A stretch of 64,000 nucleotides of DNA from an uncultured Kineothrix sp. (GTDB lineage Bacteria > Bacillota > Clostridia > Lachnospirales > Lachnospiraceae): the NCBI GenBank assembly GCA_910588855.1, contig CAJUSR010000002.1:186001-250000 (forward strand). The letters run 5' to 3'. The translations under genes and the position numbers were made by a program. Positions 25,094-33,661 of the stretch are shown piece by piece. The notes below the pieces were generated by a model that was not told where the DNA came from, searched no databases, and worked only from the letters and a program-made list of their open reading frames with translations. How positions within the stretch are numbered: the stretch's first letter is position 1; the number at the start of each line of letters is the position of its first letter.

Positions 25094-26320
25094 TTAGTTT
25101 TTGTAAATTATCTTTTTAAAGTTCTTTTTACCTCTTTTTAAAATAATCCCATCCCCGTCCAACTGCTCTTTTCCAAAAACAGCCTTGCTGTCAGCGATTT
25201 TTTCGCCGTTTACGCTAACGCCTCCCTGTTCTACCGCGCGGCGGCCTTCGGAACGGGAAGTAACCAGCCCGGATATAGTAAGCATGGAAAGGATATCGAT
25301 TTTGTCTTCTACAAAATTTTCATCCGTCAAGGCAATGGTAGGCATCTGCTCTGCATTGCCGCTGGAAAACAATGCCCTTGCCCCTTCCAGTGCTTTTTGG
25401 GCTTCCTCTTGCCCATGAACTAATTTGGTCAATTCAAAAGCAAGGATTTCCTTTGCTTTATTTAGCTCGCTGCCTTCCCACTTGTCCATTTCATCAATTT
25501 GCTCTAAGGGCAGGAAGGTAAGCATACGGATACATTTCAATACATCGGCATCTGCCACATTCCTCCAATATTGGAAGAAATCAAACGGGGAAGTCTTGTT
25601 AGGGTCAAGCCATACCGCGCCCTTCTGTGTTTTCCCCATCTTTTTCCCTTCGGAATTTAACAAAAGGGTGATTGTCATGGCATATGCATCTTTTCCCAGC
25701 TTTCTCCGGATAAGTTCCGTTCCGCCAAGCATATTGCTCCACTGGTCATCGCCGCCAAACTGCATATTGCAGCCGTATTTTTGGTACAATACGTAAAAGT
25801 CATAACTTTGCATAATCATGTAATTAAATTCTAAAAAGCTCAATCCTTTTTCCATGCGTTGTTTATAGCATTCCGCTGTCAGCATACGATTGACGCTGAA
25901 ATGTGCGCCTACTTCCCTCAAAACTTCAATATAGTTCAGCCCAAGCAGCCAGTCCGCATTATTCACCATCATCGCTTTCCCTTCGGAAAAGTCGATAAAC
26001 TTGCTCATCTGCTCTTTAAAACAATCGCAATTATGTTGTATCGTTTCCGGTGTCATCATGGAGCGCATATCGCTCCGGCCGGAGGGGTCGCCAATCATAG
26101 CCGTTCCGCCGCCGATGAGGGCAATCGGTTTATTCCCGGCCATCTGCAGCCGCTTCATCAGGCAAAGGGCCATGAAATGCCCTACATGGAGGCTGTCCGC
26201 CGTAGGGTCAAACCCAATATAAAAGGTGGCTTTGCCGTGATTAATCAGTTCCTTGATTTCTTCTTCATCCGTAAGCTGTGCTAACAGCCCTCTTGCTTTT
26301 AATTCGTCAAATACTGTCAT
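25094..26320 (-). CDS. tyrS: Tyrosyl-tRNA synthetase
   Basis: Class I synthetase charging tRNA-Tyr in the cytoplasm. 408 residues with HVGHFMAL (HIGH motif) near residue 44, the tyrosine-binding region QSYDFYVLYQKYG near residue 175, GGDDQWSN, and KMGKTQKGAVW as the KMSKS loop near residue 230, followed by an S4-type RNA-binding domain at the C-terminus (SGLVTSRSEGRRAVEQGGV). Controlled by a T-box leader. AAGGAG ribosome site. Confidence 0.97.
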   Translation of the reverse strand: MTVFDELKARGLLAQLTDEEEIKELINHGKATFYIGFDPTADSLHVGHFMALCLMKRLQMAGNKPIALIGGGTAMIGDPSGRSDMRSMMTPETIQHNCDCFKEQMSKFIDFSEGKAMMVNNADWLLGLNYIEVLREVGAHFSVNRMLTAECYKQRMEKGLSFLEFNYMIMQSYDFYVLYQKYGCNMQFGGDDQWSNMLGGTELIRRKLGKDAYAMTITLLLNSEGKKMGKTQKGAVWLDPNKTSPFDFFQYWRNVADADVLKCIRMLTFLPLEQIDEMDKWEGSELNKAKEILAFELTKLVHGQEEAQKALEGARALFSSGNAEQMPTIALTDENFVEDKIDILSMLTISGLVTSRSEGRRAVEQGGVSVNGEKIADSKAVFGKEQLDGDGIILKRGKKNFKKIIYKN

Positions 26321-26363
26321 TTTCTTTATCTCCTTCTTTTTTTGCTATCCGAATCCTAATATG

Positions 26364-26731
26364 CAAAAAAACCGCCCTATTATCAAATAGGACGGAATTT
26401 TACCGTGGTACCACCTATAATTCGCATATGGCTTTCGCCATCTACCTCAATAAGTACGGCTGCTGTTCATTTGCACCCCTTCTTAAAAGAATCTTCTTAA
26501 AAGAATCTTCTTCGGAAAAGATTTACAGTCAGCGATACTATCCACCATAACGCGGGGAAACACGTCATAACCTACTAAAAACATAAACTGTTTGATTTAT
26601 TGCTTTATTCTGCCATGCAGCTCCCGGATGTATTCATAAACAGCTTCCCTGCACCTCTCATCCGCCGGTTGCTTTCTGTAGGTTCCCACTGCTTATTACT
26701 TGTTCCGTTCATAGCCTTTTTCCTTAAAATT
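26364..26731 (-). promoter_or_regulatory. Tyrosine T-box leader of tyrS
   Basis: The stretch between tyrS and the VWA gene is a T-box riboswitch on the minus strand. The antiterminator T-box sequence AGGTGGTACCACGG lies at about 26404-26417. It is followed by a terminator hairpin (CCGTCCTATT pairing with AATAGGGCGG, 26372-26395) and a seven-T tail (26364-26370). Upstream, a stem I region contains AATACATCC, giving a UAC tyrosine specifier at 26630-26632. Uncharged tRNA-Tyr would read UAC and stabilise the antiterminator. A 15-bp direct duplication at about 26481-26510 lies between stem I and the antiterminator. Confidence 0.93.
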
Positions 26732-26737
26732 ATCTGT

Positions 26738-26766
26738 ATTCTATCTTAAAATATCTTGCTTGTCAA
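26738..26766 (-). promoter_or_regulatory. Sigma-A promoter of the tyrS T-box leader
   Basis: Minus-strand TTGACA (26761-26766), 17-bp spacer, TAGAAT (26738-26743), immediately before the start of the T-box leader and 14 nt past the stop of the VWA gene. Confidence 0.82.
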
Positions 26767-26779
26767 CTTATTTTTCCCG

Positions 26780-27982
26780 TTACTTATTCACCATCAGCTT
26801 CACCATAGCTTGATTCAGCCCATCCACTGTCAATTTATACATTGGAAAAGTGTTTTTAATCGCTGTTTCCGCTTCTCGCCAAGGGGCATGTCCCGGAGCC
26901 ATTTTGGGGTTCAGCCAAACAATCTTTTTATAATGCCGCTTCATCAACAAGAGCCAGTCCATACCGGACAACCCGCCGTTAGGGCCTCTGTAATTCCCGG
27001 TAGTGGAATAAAGCTCCTCCGGCGCCATAGCGGCATCCCCAACGATAATCACTTTATAATCGCTGTCCAGATTGCGGAACATCCATTCCGTATCAATCCA
27101 GTCGCCGTTTTCGCATTCCGGTGTTTTATAAAGTTTGCTGTAAATACAGTTATGGAAGAAATAGGTCTTTACATCCTTATAGTGATTGGACTTATGCACC
27201 GACTGGAACAGCTCGCTCAGTAAAGTGGTATAAGGAATCATGGTTCCACCCGAATCCATAAGCAACAAGAGTTTTACCGCATTTTTCCGGGGCTTATCCA
27301 TTACAATCTGTAAACAGCCTCCGTTGTTGCAGGTTTTGTTCACCGTGCCGTCGATGTCCAATTCCGTTTTCGGGATATCCAACTTGGTGGAAAACTGGCG
27401 GAGCCTGCGCAATGCCTGTTGGAACTGCCGGTTATCAATGACTTTATCTTCCCTGAAATCCCTATACTTTCTGGCTCCGATTACCTGAAAAGCGGACTGG
27501 TAACCGGTTGTTCCGCCCACACGGACACCGCCCACATTGCCTCCGGTATTTCCAAAGGAAGTCTTTCCCATCGTTCCAATCCAATAACTTCCTCCGTTAT
27601 GTTCGCTGTCCTGATCCTTCAGCCTTTGTTTAAATTTTTCTTCAACCTCTTCTTTGTCAATTTGGACTTCTTCCATCCGGTTCAAATGATCCCTTGCCTC
27701 TTCATGGGCCAGCTCCATCATGTCGGATTTATCCAGCCACCGGAGCATTTGGGAAGTCACTTCGTTTTCCGACTGTACTCCTTTAAAATGTTCCTCAAAG
27801 GCTAAATCGAATTTGTCGTACTCAGTTTCGCTTTTTACAAGAATCATTCTTGCAATATAATAGAATTGGGTAAGGCTGCTGTTACAAAGCCCTTTATCCA
27901 AAGCTTCCTGCAATGTAAGCCATTCGCTTAAAGTCACTTCCAGGCCCTTTGCCTTTAAAGTGTCAAAAAATTTCCCAAACAT
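26780..27982 (-). CDS. VWA domain protein, CoxE-like
   Basis: 400-residue protein with a C-terminal von Willebrand A domain (about residues 225-395). The metal-site motif is degenerate, LLLMDSGGTM where DxSxS is usual, as in the CoxE-like group. The N-terminal part is charged and helical with a glycine-rich linker (GGNVGGVRVGG). It follows a MoxR ATPase by 5 nt. Such MoxR-VWA pairs are thought to act as chaperones that insert cofactors or remodel protein complexes; the client here is unknown. The start has only a weak ribosome site, consistent with coupling to moxR. Confidence 0.87.
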   Translation of the reverse strand: MFGKFFDTLKAKGLEVTLSEWLTLQEALDKGLCNSSLTQFYYIARMILVKSETEYDKFDLAFEEHFKGVQSENEVTSQMLRWLDKSDMMELAHEEARDHLNRMEEVQIDKEEVEEKFKQRLKDQDSEHNGGSYWIGTMGKTSFGNTGGNVGGVRVGGTTGYQSAFQVIGARKYRDFREDKVIDNRQFQQALRRLRQFSTKLDIPKTELDIDGTVNKTCNNGGCLQIVMDKPRKNAVKLLLLMDSGGTMIPYTTLLSELFQSVHKSNHYKDVKTYFFHNCIYSKLYKTPECENGDWIDTEWMFRNLDSDYKVIIVGDAAMAPEELYSTTGNYRGPNGGLSGMDWLLLMKRHYKKIVWLNPKMAPGHAPWREAETAIKNTFPMYKLTVDGLNQAMVKLMVNK

Positions 27983-27987
27983 ATGTT

Positions 27988-28809
27988 TTAATTCACCCTA
28001 TCCCTAACTGTGTCCAAATCTTCGTCTTTTTTTACAATAACACCAACAAAAGGAAGCTCTTTTTGTATCTTTTCAAGAGGAATACCACCTATCTGAAGGG
28101 CATTGACCCAGTCAATCAATTCGGAAGTGCTTGGTTTTTTACGGATATCTTTAATGGATCGTATCCAATAGAACACATCCATTGCATTTTTCAATAACTT
28201 ATCTTCGATATCCGGGAAATGAGTCCGCACAATTTCTTCCATCAATTCTTCACCCGGGAAATCAATATAGTGGAAAATGCATCTGCGCAGGAAAGCGTCA
28301 GGCAATTCCTTTTCCGCATTGGAAGTAATGATAACAATCGGCCTGTTCTTTGCTTTCACCGTCCGCTTCGTTTCATGGATATAAAATTCCATCTGATCCA
28401 ATTCCCATAAAAGGTCATTGGGAAATTCCAAGTCTGCCTTATCAATTTCGTCAATCAACAATACGACTTGTTCTTCGCTTTCAAAAGCCTCCCCCAGCTT
28501 CCCCAATTTAATATATCTCGCAATATCATCTACCCCTTCTTCCCCAAATTGGCCGTCATAGAGCCTCTGGATGGTATCATAGACATACAGCCCTTCCTGT
28601 GCTTTTGTGGTTGATTTGATATTCCAGATAATCAGTTTTTTACCAAGGGATTTGGCTACCGCTTCCGCCAGCATCGTTTTACCTGTTCCAGGCTCTCCTT
28701 TAATCAGCAAAGGTTTTTGCAGCGCAATCGCTACATTTACGCTTGCCATCAATTGCTCGGATGCTACGTATTCGGAAGTGCCGGAAAATCCTTGTTTCAA
28801 TTCACTCAT
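27988..28809 (-). CDS. MoxR-family AAA+ ATPase
   Basis: 273-residue AAA+ ATPase of the MoxR branch. Walker A GEPGTGKT (38-45), Walker B VVLLIDEIDKAD (115-126), sensor 1 IITSNAEKELPDAF, and the arginine-finger region FLRRCIFHYIDF. I start at ATG 28809, which has GAGGA 5 nt upstream. The frame remains open 64 codons upstream to 29001, but those codons are encoded by a dispersed repeat also present at two other sites, so they are not protein. Operon with the VWA gene. Confidence 0.9.
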   Translation of the reverse strand: MSELKQGFSGTSEYVASEQLMASVNVAIALQKPLLIKGEPGTGKTMLAEAVAKSLGKKLIIWNIKSTTKAQEGLYVYDTIQRLYDGQFGEEGVDDIARYIKLGKLGEAFESEEQVVLLIDEIDKADLEFPNDLLWELDQMEFYIHETKRTVKAKNRPIVIITSNAEKELPDAFLRRCIFHYIDFPGEELMEEIVRTHFPDIEDKLLKNAMDVFYWIRSIKDIRKKPSTSELIDWVNALQIGGIPLEKIQKELPFVGVIVKKDEDLDTVRDRVN

Positions 28810-28852
28810 TTTAATCCTCATTTCTGCGCTGCCCATTGCGCCCTGCATTTTC

Positions 28853-28945
28853 AAGTAATTATCGCACTGCGGCGGAAGGGGAGCATGTCGCTGCCGCAGC
28901 CCGCCCCAGGCGGAGAATCCTGCCAGCAGGATTCTTTTTACCTTA
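28853..28945 (-). repeat. Dispersed palindromic repeat, family 2, copy A
   Basis: About 93 bp, minus-strand orientation. It holds a 9-bp hairpin (AGAATCCTG/CAGGATTCT, here with a 4-nt gap), a larger stem CTGGGGCGG/CCGCCGCAG with one mismatch, and an inner GCAGCGACATGC segment. It ends GTGCGATAATTACTT. It closely matches copies at 44896-44987 and 62551-62645. It lies between gpsA and moxR and falsely extends the moxR frame. Confidence 0.88.
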
Positions 28946-29002
28946 TAGGAAAGTTCTTCATAAAAAGGATATAAATTAAGGAAGAACCGAAGGTTCTTCA
29001 TA

Positions 29003-29019
29003 AAGTGTCGAAGACACTT
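29003..29019. repeat. Small hairpin module shared with family 2 copy C
   Basis: The 17-mer AAGTGTCGAAGACACTT is a perfect 7-bp hairpin with a 3-nt loop. Its reverse complement occurs at 62658-62674, also next to a family 2 repeat. A second similar hairpin, AAGAACC-gaa-GGTTCTT, lies at about 28984-29000. These could double as termination structures for gpsA on the minus strand, but no T-run follows. Confidence 0.65.
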
Positions 29020-29090
29020 TTTTATATGTTACGACATCGACAGCCTAAATGCAATCAAAAAGTAGCAGATTCTTTCTTATGGCTGCCTTG

Positions 29091-30101
29091 TCAATTCCAG
29101 GGGATATCCGAATTTTCCAGTTTTTTATCCCGTATCATCAATTCCTTTACGGCTGCCCCTGCTTCTTTACCGTCGAATAATACGGCATTGACCTGTTCTA
29201 TAATCGGAATCTGCACATCGTATTTTTTTGCTAAAGCCATCGCTGCTTTTGCTGAATAGACCCCTTCCACGACCATCTTCACTTCTTTCATCGCTTCTTC
29301 CATAGAATATCCTTTGCCAATTAAAATACCGGCTCTGCGGTTTCTGGAATGCATGGACGCGCAGGTTACGATTAAATCTCCAATTCCGGTAAGCCCGCAG
29401 AAAGTTTCAAAACGTCCTCCCATTGCCGTTCCGAGACGGGCAATTTCGGTAATCCCTCTGGTGATTAGCGCCGCTTTTGTGTTATCGCCGTATCCGAGCC
29501 CGTCGGCAATCCCTGCCGCCAATGCCACCACATTTTTTAACGCAGCCCCCAATTCGATACCCAGTACATCCGGGCTGATATAGACGCGGAATGCTTCATT
29601 CATAAAAATGTTCTGCAGCCATTCGGCAGTTGTTTTTTCCTTTGCCCCTACGACGATTGTGGTAGGAATGCCGCGTCCTACTTCTTCCGCATGGGAGGGA
29701 CCGGACAACACCGCCACTTTTGCCTGGGGGATTTCTTCTTCTATTATCTGGGAAAGGGTAAGAAGGCTTTTTTCTTCAATTCCCTTTGCCACGTTTACGA
29801 TAACCTGTCCTTCTCCCACATATTCCTTCATGCTGTGGGAGGTACTTCTTGTAAAAGGAGACGGAACGGCAAGGACAAGAATATCCTTCCCTTTTACGGC
29901 AGCTTCCAAATCGGTGGTAAATTCCATGTCTTCGGGCAGTTTTACTCCCGGAAGCTTTTCCTTATGTTCATGTTCTTTGGAAAGCATGTCAATTTCTTCC
30001 TGAATGATTGACCATACCGTAATGTGATGCCCGTTTTTATGAAGCAGCAAAGCCAAGGCTATCCCCCAGCTTCCGGCCCCAATAATGCTTATATCAGCCA
30101 T
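29091..30101 (-). CDS. gpsA: Glycerol-3-phosphate dehydrogenase [NAD(P)+]
   Basis: Reduces dihydroxyacetone phosphate to sn-glycerol-3-phosphate for phospholipid synthesis. 336 residues with Rossmann motif IIGAGSWGIALALLL near residue 6, VNVAKGIEE, the GPSHAEE active-site region, and LKNVVALAAGIADGLGYGDNTKAAL containing the catalytic lysine. Start at ATG 30101 with AAAGGAGG 6 nt upstream. It follows plsY, whose acyltransferase uses its product, so the two genes cover the first steps of phosphatidic acid synthesis. Confidence 0.97.
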   Translation of the reverse strand: MADISIIGAGSWGIALALLLHKNGHHITVWSIIQEEIDMLSKEHEHKEKLPGVKLPEDMEFTTDLEAAVKGKDILVLAVPSPFTRSTSHSMKEYVGEGQVIVNVAKGIEEKSLLTLSQIIEEEIPQAKVAVLSGPSHAEEVGRGIPTTIVVGAKEKTTAEWLQNIFMNEAFRVYISPDVLGIELGAALKNVVALAAGIADGLGYGDNTKAALITRGITEIARLGTAMGGRFETFCGLTGIGDLIVTCASMHSRNRRAGILIGKGYSMEEAMKEVKMVVEGVYSAKAAMALAKKYDVQIPIIEQVNAVLFDGKEAGAAVKELMIRDKKLENSDIPWN

Positions 30102-30153
30102 AGCAATCCCTCCTTTTCGCCATTTCCCGGCTTCCATACAAAAATAGATGCTC

Positions 30154-30804
30154 CTATTGCTTATTTTTCTTAAAAAGATAGGTCTTCCGTTCTTCCCCTT
30201 TCAACAGCCGTTTGATGTTTTCCCGGTGCTTATAATATGCCATTGCCGTTAAAAATGAGGCAACTGCATAAAGCTCTATCAAATGGGGCTGGCTCATACC
30301 GGTAAACAGCCCCATCTGCCCGGAAACCGTAATCTGGACCATAAATGCCGCGTATACGAGCAAAGACCCAAGCGACACATAATGGGTCGTCAAAAAGGTA
30401 CCAAAAAACATAATAACGCCTACCGGCAGAAAAGTAGGATGGAACGACAAGATAAGGCCTGCCGTCGCAGCAATCCCTTTCCCGCCTTTAAAATGCAGAT
30501 AAAAAGGGAAATTGTGGCCTAATATTGCCCCTGCTGCCGCGTAAATTTTGAATAAGTAAACCATATCCGGATGGCTTTTTCCAAATAATGCCGAACAGAT
30601 AACCACTGCAAAAACGCATTTTAACACATCTCCGGCAAATACAATCAATCCTGCCTTTGTTCCAAGTACCCGCAGAGTATTCGTGGTTCCTGCATTGCCG
30701 CTTCCGTATTGCCGGATATCGATGCCGTGTATTTTCCCATAGATATAGGCCGTTTGAAACAGTCCGAATAAATAGCCGATTGACAAGCATATCACACGTT
30801 CCAC
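30154..30804 (-). CDS. plsY: Glycerol-3-phosphate acyltransferase
   Basis: Membrane acyltransferase that transfers an acyl group from acyl phosphate to glycerol-3-phosphate. 216 residues with about five helices and the three PlsY motifs: YGSGNAGTTNTLRVLG near residue 33, GHNFPFYLHFKGGKGIA near residue 95, and a late H-YKHRENIKRLLKGEE basic tail. The start is a GTG one base after the der stop, with an AAGGAG site inside der. The acyl-phosphate donor would come from PlsX at 61-62 kb. Confidence 0.95.
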   Translation of the reverse strand: MERVICLSIGYLFGLFQTAYIYGKIHGIDIRQYGSGNAGTTNTLRVLGTKAGLIVFAGDVLKCVFAVVICSALFGKSHPDMVYLFKIYAAAGAILGHNFPFYLHFKGGKGIAATAGLILSFHPTFLPVGVIMFFGTFLTTHYVSLGSLLVYAAFMVQITVSGQMGLFTGMSQPHLIELYAVASFLTAMAYYKHRENIKRLLKGEERKTYLFKKNKQ

Positions 30805-30805
30805 T

Positions 30806-32140
30806 TTACGATTTCTCCTTCCTTTCTCTGATAAAGAATTTTAACGGTGTTCCCCGGAACCCGAAAGCTTCCCTTATCTGGTTTTCTATATAACGGGTAT
30901 AAGAAAAATGCATCAGTTCTTTGTCGTTGACAAAAATAACAAAAGTAGGCGGCTTGACCGATACCTGGGTAATATAATAGAGCCGGAGCCTTTTCCCTTT
31001 ATCCGAAGGCGGCTGCTGCAAAGCAACTGCTTCTGCCATAATTTCATTCAGCACCCCTGTGGAAATGCGCATGGAATGATTTTCATTCACAATATCTATC
31101 GTTTCATACAATTTTTGCAGACGCTGCCCGGTAACGGCAGAAATAAACAAGATTTCCGCATAAGGCATAAACGATAAGACTTCCCTTACTTTGCCCGTAA
31201 ATTTCTTCATCGTATGGTTATCTTTTTCGACGGCATCCCATTTGTTGACTGCTACAATAATCGCCTTGCCCCTTTCATGGGCTATGCCGGCAATTTTTGC
31301 ATCCTGTTCGGTTACGCCTTCTTTTGCGTCGATGACCAGTACGGCAATATCGGCGCGCTCCACCGCGCTGACCGCACGGATAATCATGTACCTTTCCAGC
31401 TCTTCTTTGATTTTATTTTTCCGCCTTAATCCGGCAGTATCAATAAATACGTACTCTTTGCCGTTATGCCTTACTTCCGTATCAATGGCGTCCCTGGTCG
31501 TTCCTGCAATGTCCGATACAATTACCCGGTTTTCCCCAATCAAACGGTTGATAATGGAAGATTTCCCTACGTTAGGCTTTCCGATAATGGCTATTTTAGT
31601 CCTGTCATCCTCTTCTTCCTCTTCGATTGACTTATCGAAATGAGAAAAGACTTCATCCAGCATATCGCCAAGCCCTAATTTATTGGCAGCCGATACGGGA
31701 TGGGGATCCCCTATGCCCAGATTATAAAATTCATAAACATCTGCCATATATTTATCAAAGTGGTCTACTTTATTGACAATCAGTACGACTGGCTTTTTGG
31801 AGCGTCTAAGCATATCCGCCACTTTGGCATCCGCGTCTACCAGCCCCTGCTTTACATCGGTCATAAATAAAATGACATCCGCCGTATCAATGGCTATCTG
31901 TGCCTGCTCACGCATCTGGGACAAAATAATGTCTTTGCTGTCCGGCTCGATGCCGCCTGTGTCAATAAGGGTAAACGACATATTCAACCATGTGATATCC
32001 GCATAAATCCTGTCTCTGGTAATTCCAGGCGTATCTTTTACAATTGATATTTTTTCTCCTGCCAATGCGTTAAACAATGTGGACTTGCCTACATTCGGCC
32101 TGCCTACCACTGCCACGATTGGCTTTTTTTTCTTTCCCAT
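30806..32140 (-). CDS. der: Ribosome assembly GTPase Der (EngA)
   Basis: Essential GTPase for 50S subunit maturation. 444 residues with two tandem GTPase domains: GRPNVGKST near residue 12 with DTPGITRDR and NKVDHFDK, and GKPNVGKSS near residue 188 with DIAGTTRDAI and NKWD. A C-terminal KH-like domain ends in FGFRGTPLKFFIRERK. Start has a GAGGTG site. The order DUF512-der-plsY-gpsA upstream of spoIVA is a common clostridial arrangement. Confidence 0.97.
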   Translation of the reverse strand: MGKKKKPIVAVVGRPNVGKSTLFNALAGEKISIVKDTPGITRDRIYADITWLNMSFTLIDTGGIEPDSKDIILSQMREQAQIAIDTADVILFMTDVKQGLVDADAKVADMLRRSKKPVVLIVNKVDHFDKYMADVYEFYNLGIGDPHPVSAANKLGLGDMLDEVFSHFDKSIEEEEEDDRTKIAIIGKPNVGKSSIINRLIGENRVIVSDIAGTTRDAIDTEVRHNGKEYVFIDTAGLRRKNKIKEELERYMIIRAVSAVERADIAVLVIDAKEGVTEQDAKIAGIAHERGKAIIVAVNKWDAVEKDNHTMKKFTGKVREVLSFMPYAEILFISAVTGQRLQKLYETIDIVNENHSMRISTGVLNEIMAEAVALQQPPSDKGKRLRLYYITQVSVKPPTFVIFVNDKELMHFSYTRYIENQIREAFGFRGTPLKFFIRERKEKS

Positions 32141-32190
32141 TTTTCACCTCATCTCAACAATGCCGTTTTGGCATTGTGTTGCTGGAACTT

Positions 32191-33525
32191 CTATTTTAAT
32201 ACTGCATCTATGAAATCACGTCCGCTTGATTTTACAATATCTACCTTCACTTGTAAAGACTTTTCCAGCTCTTCCACTGTGATATCGTCCAAAAAAACAT
32301 CTTCGCCGCTGCGCAGCACATTTTCAGGAAGAAGAAGCTTTTCCCCCAATGCTTTCCCTCTTAGTTGATTTTCAATATCCTGCCCCGTCAAAAGCCCGGA
32401 TACTGTAATCCGTTCCCCAAAAAATTCATTGACAATTTCATATACATGTAGTTTTAAGTCAAAGTTTTCTTCCATCCGTTCTGCCATAGAGCGGATATAA
32501 GGATATGCCAGCCTGCCGGTAGCAAGTGAAATTGTCCTTATCTTTTCCGTTTCCATCTTGCCCGCCTGCTTTTTTTGCCTTTTTGTTTCTGCCAAAGCTT
32601 CTTCAAATTCATCCAGCAAAAGCCTTAACATGCCTACCCCGTTTTCCAATTGGAGATAGCCGTCATAATTTTCTTCCAAAGGCAAAGGCTCATTGGCTAG
32701 GATATACCATTCATCACTGGCATGGATAAAATGCAGGCCGTAGGCAGCATATAGTTCTTTCTGCCACCGATGGACGGTTTCCAGCACTGCTGCCGCATCT
32801 TCTTTTGTAAACGGCTCTAATGGATAAAGCCCCTCCCGATATTTGGACAGCCCTACCGGAACTACGGATACGCTTTCCAATACCGGTAAATATCCGGATA
32901 AATCGCGGATGGTGCGTTCCAGCTCTTTTCCGTCGTTTACCCCTCGGCATAGTACAATCTGCCCGTTCATGGCAATGCCTGCTTCATAAAGCTTATCCAC
33001 CTTTTTCAATGCATCCCCTGCAAAGCGGTTATTCAACATCCGGCAACGCAATTCAGGGTTTGTCGTCTGGAAGGATATATTAATCGGGGCAAGATGATAC
33101 TTAATAATCCTGTCCAAATCATGCTCCGACATATTCGTCAAAGTCACGTAATTCCCCTGAAGAAAAGAAAGCCTGGAATCATCGTCTTTGAAATAAAGCG
33201 TTTCCCGCATCCCCGGCGGCATTTGGTCAATGAAGCAGAAGATACACTTATTGCAACAGGAACGGTATTCATCCATCAATCCGTTTTCAAAGATTATCCC
33301 TAAGTCCTCCCCATATTCCTTGTCAATTTCTAACAGCCATTCCCCGCCTTTTTCTTTTTCCACCAATACTTCAATATATTCGTCCTGTATCAAATACTGG
33401 TAATCAAAAATATCTACAATCTCTTCCCCATTTATTTCCAGCAGCCTATCCCCTGCCTCAATCCCCATTTCCTGCCCGATACTGTCTTCTTCCAAACCTT
33501 TTACCACATGCCCTTTTATTTTCAT
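32191..33525 (-). CDS. DUF512 radical-SAM-like protein with N-terminal PDZ domain
   Basis: 444-residue protein with an N-terminal PDZ-like domain (about 1-70: GIEAGDRLLEINGEEIVDIFDY), a radical SAM-type CX3CX2C motif (CCNKCIFC, about residues 90-97, followed by FIDQMP), and a C-terminal DUF512 domain. The family is widespread in Clostridia and cyanobacteria and is almost always next to der, as here (50 nt upstream of it). Its reaction is unknown. AGAGGAG ribosome site. A link to ribosome or tRNA modification is inference from neighbourhood only. Confidence 0.88.
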   Translation of the reverse strand: MKIKGHVVKGLEEDSIGQEMGIEAGDRLLEINGEEIVDIFDYQYLIQDEYIEVLVEKEKGGEWLLEIDKEYGEDLGIIFENGLMDEYRSCCNKCIFCFIDQMPPGMRETLYFKDDDSRLSFLQGNYVTLTNMSEHDLDRIIKYHLAPINISFQTTNPELRCRMLNNRFAGDALKKVDKLYEAGIAMNGQIVLCRGVNDGKELERTIRDLSGYLPVLESVSVVPVGLSKYREGLYPLEPFTKEDAAAVLETVHRWQKELYAAYGLHFIHASDEWYILANEPLPLEENYDGYLQLENGVGMLRLLLDEFEEALAETKRQKKQAGKMETEKIRTISLATGRLAYPYIRSMAERMEENFDLKLHVYEIVNEFFGERITVSGLLTGQDIENQLRGKALGEKLLLPENVLRSGEDVFLDDITVEELEKSLQVKVDIVKSSGRDFIDAVLK

Positions 33526-33582
33526 CCAATTCTCCTCTTTCCTGATTTATCGTAACGTTTCGTATATTCTACTAGAATTTTC

Positions 33583-33612
33583 TTGACGTGTCACTACTGA
33601 GAATGATATAAA
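33583..33612 (+). promoter_or_regulatory. Sigma-A promoter of prs
   Basis: TTGACG (33583-33588), 18-bp spacer, TATAAA (33607-33612), about 50 nt upstream of the prs start on the plus strand, in the gap divergent from the DUF512 gene. Confidence 0.65.
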
Positions 33613-33661
33613 TGAAGATATACAGCAAATAGTATAGATTTATATACACGTGGAGGTTTTT

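Noticed and set aside
28810..29001. 64-codon N-terminal extension of the MoxR ATPase
   Set aside because: Encoded mainly by repeat copy A; a related peptide is readable from copy C at 62513-62698. The GAGGA-supported ATG at 28809 is the real start.
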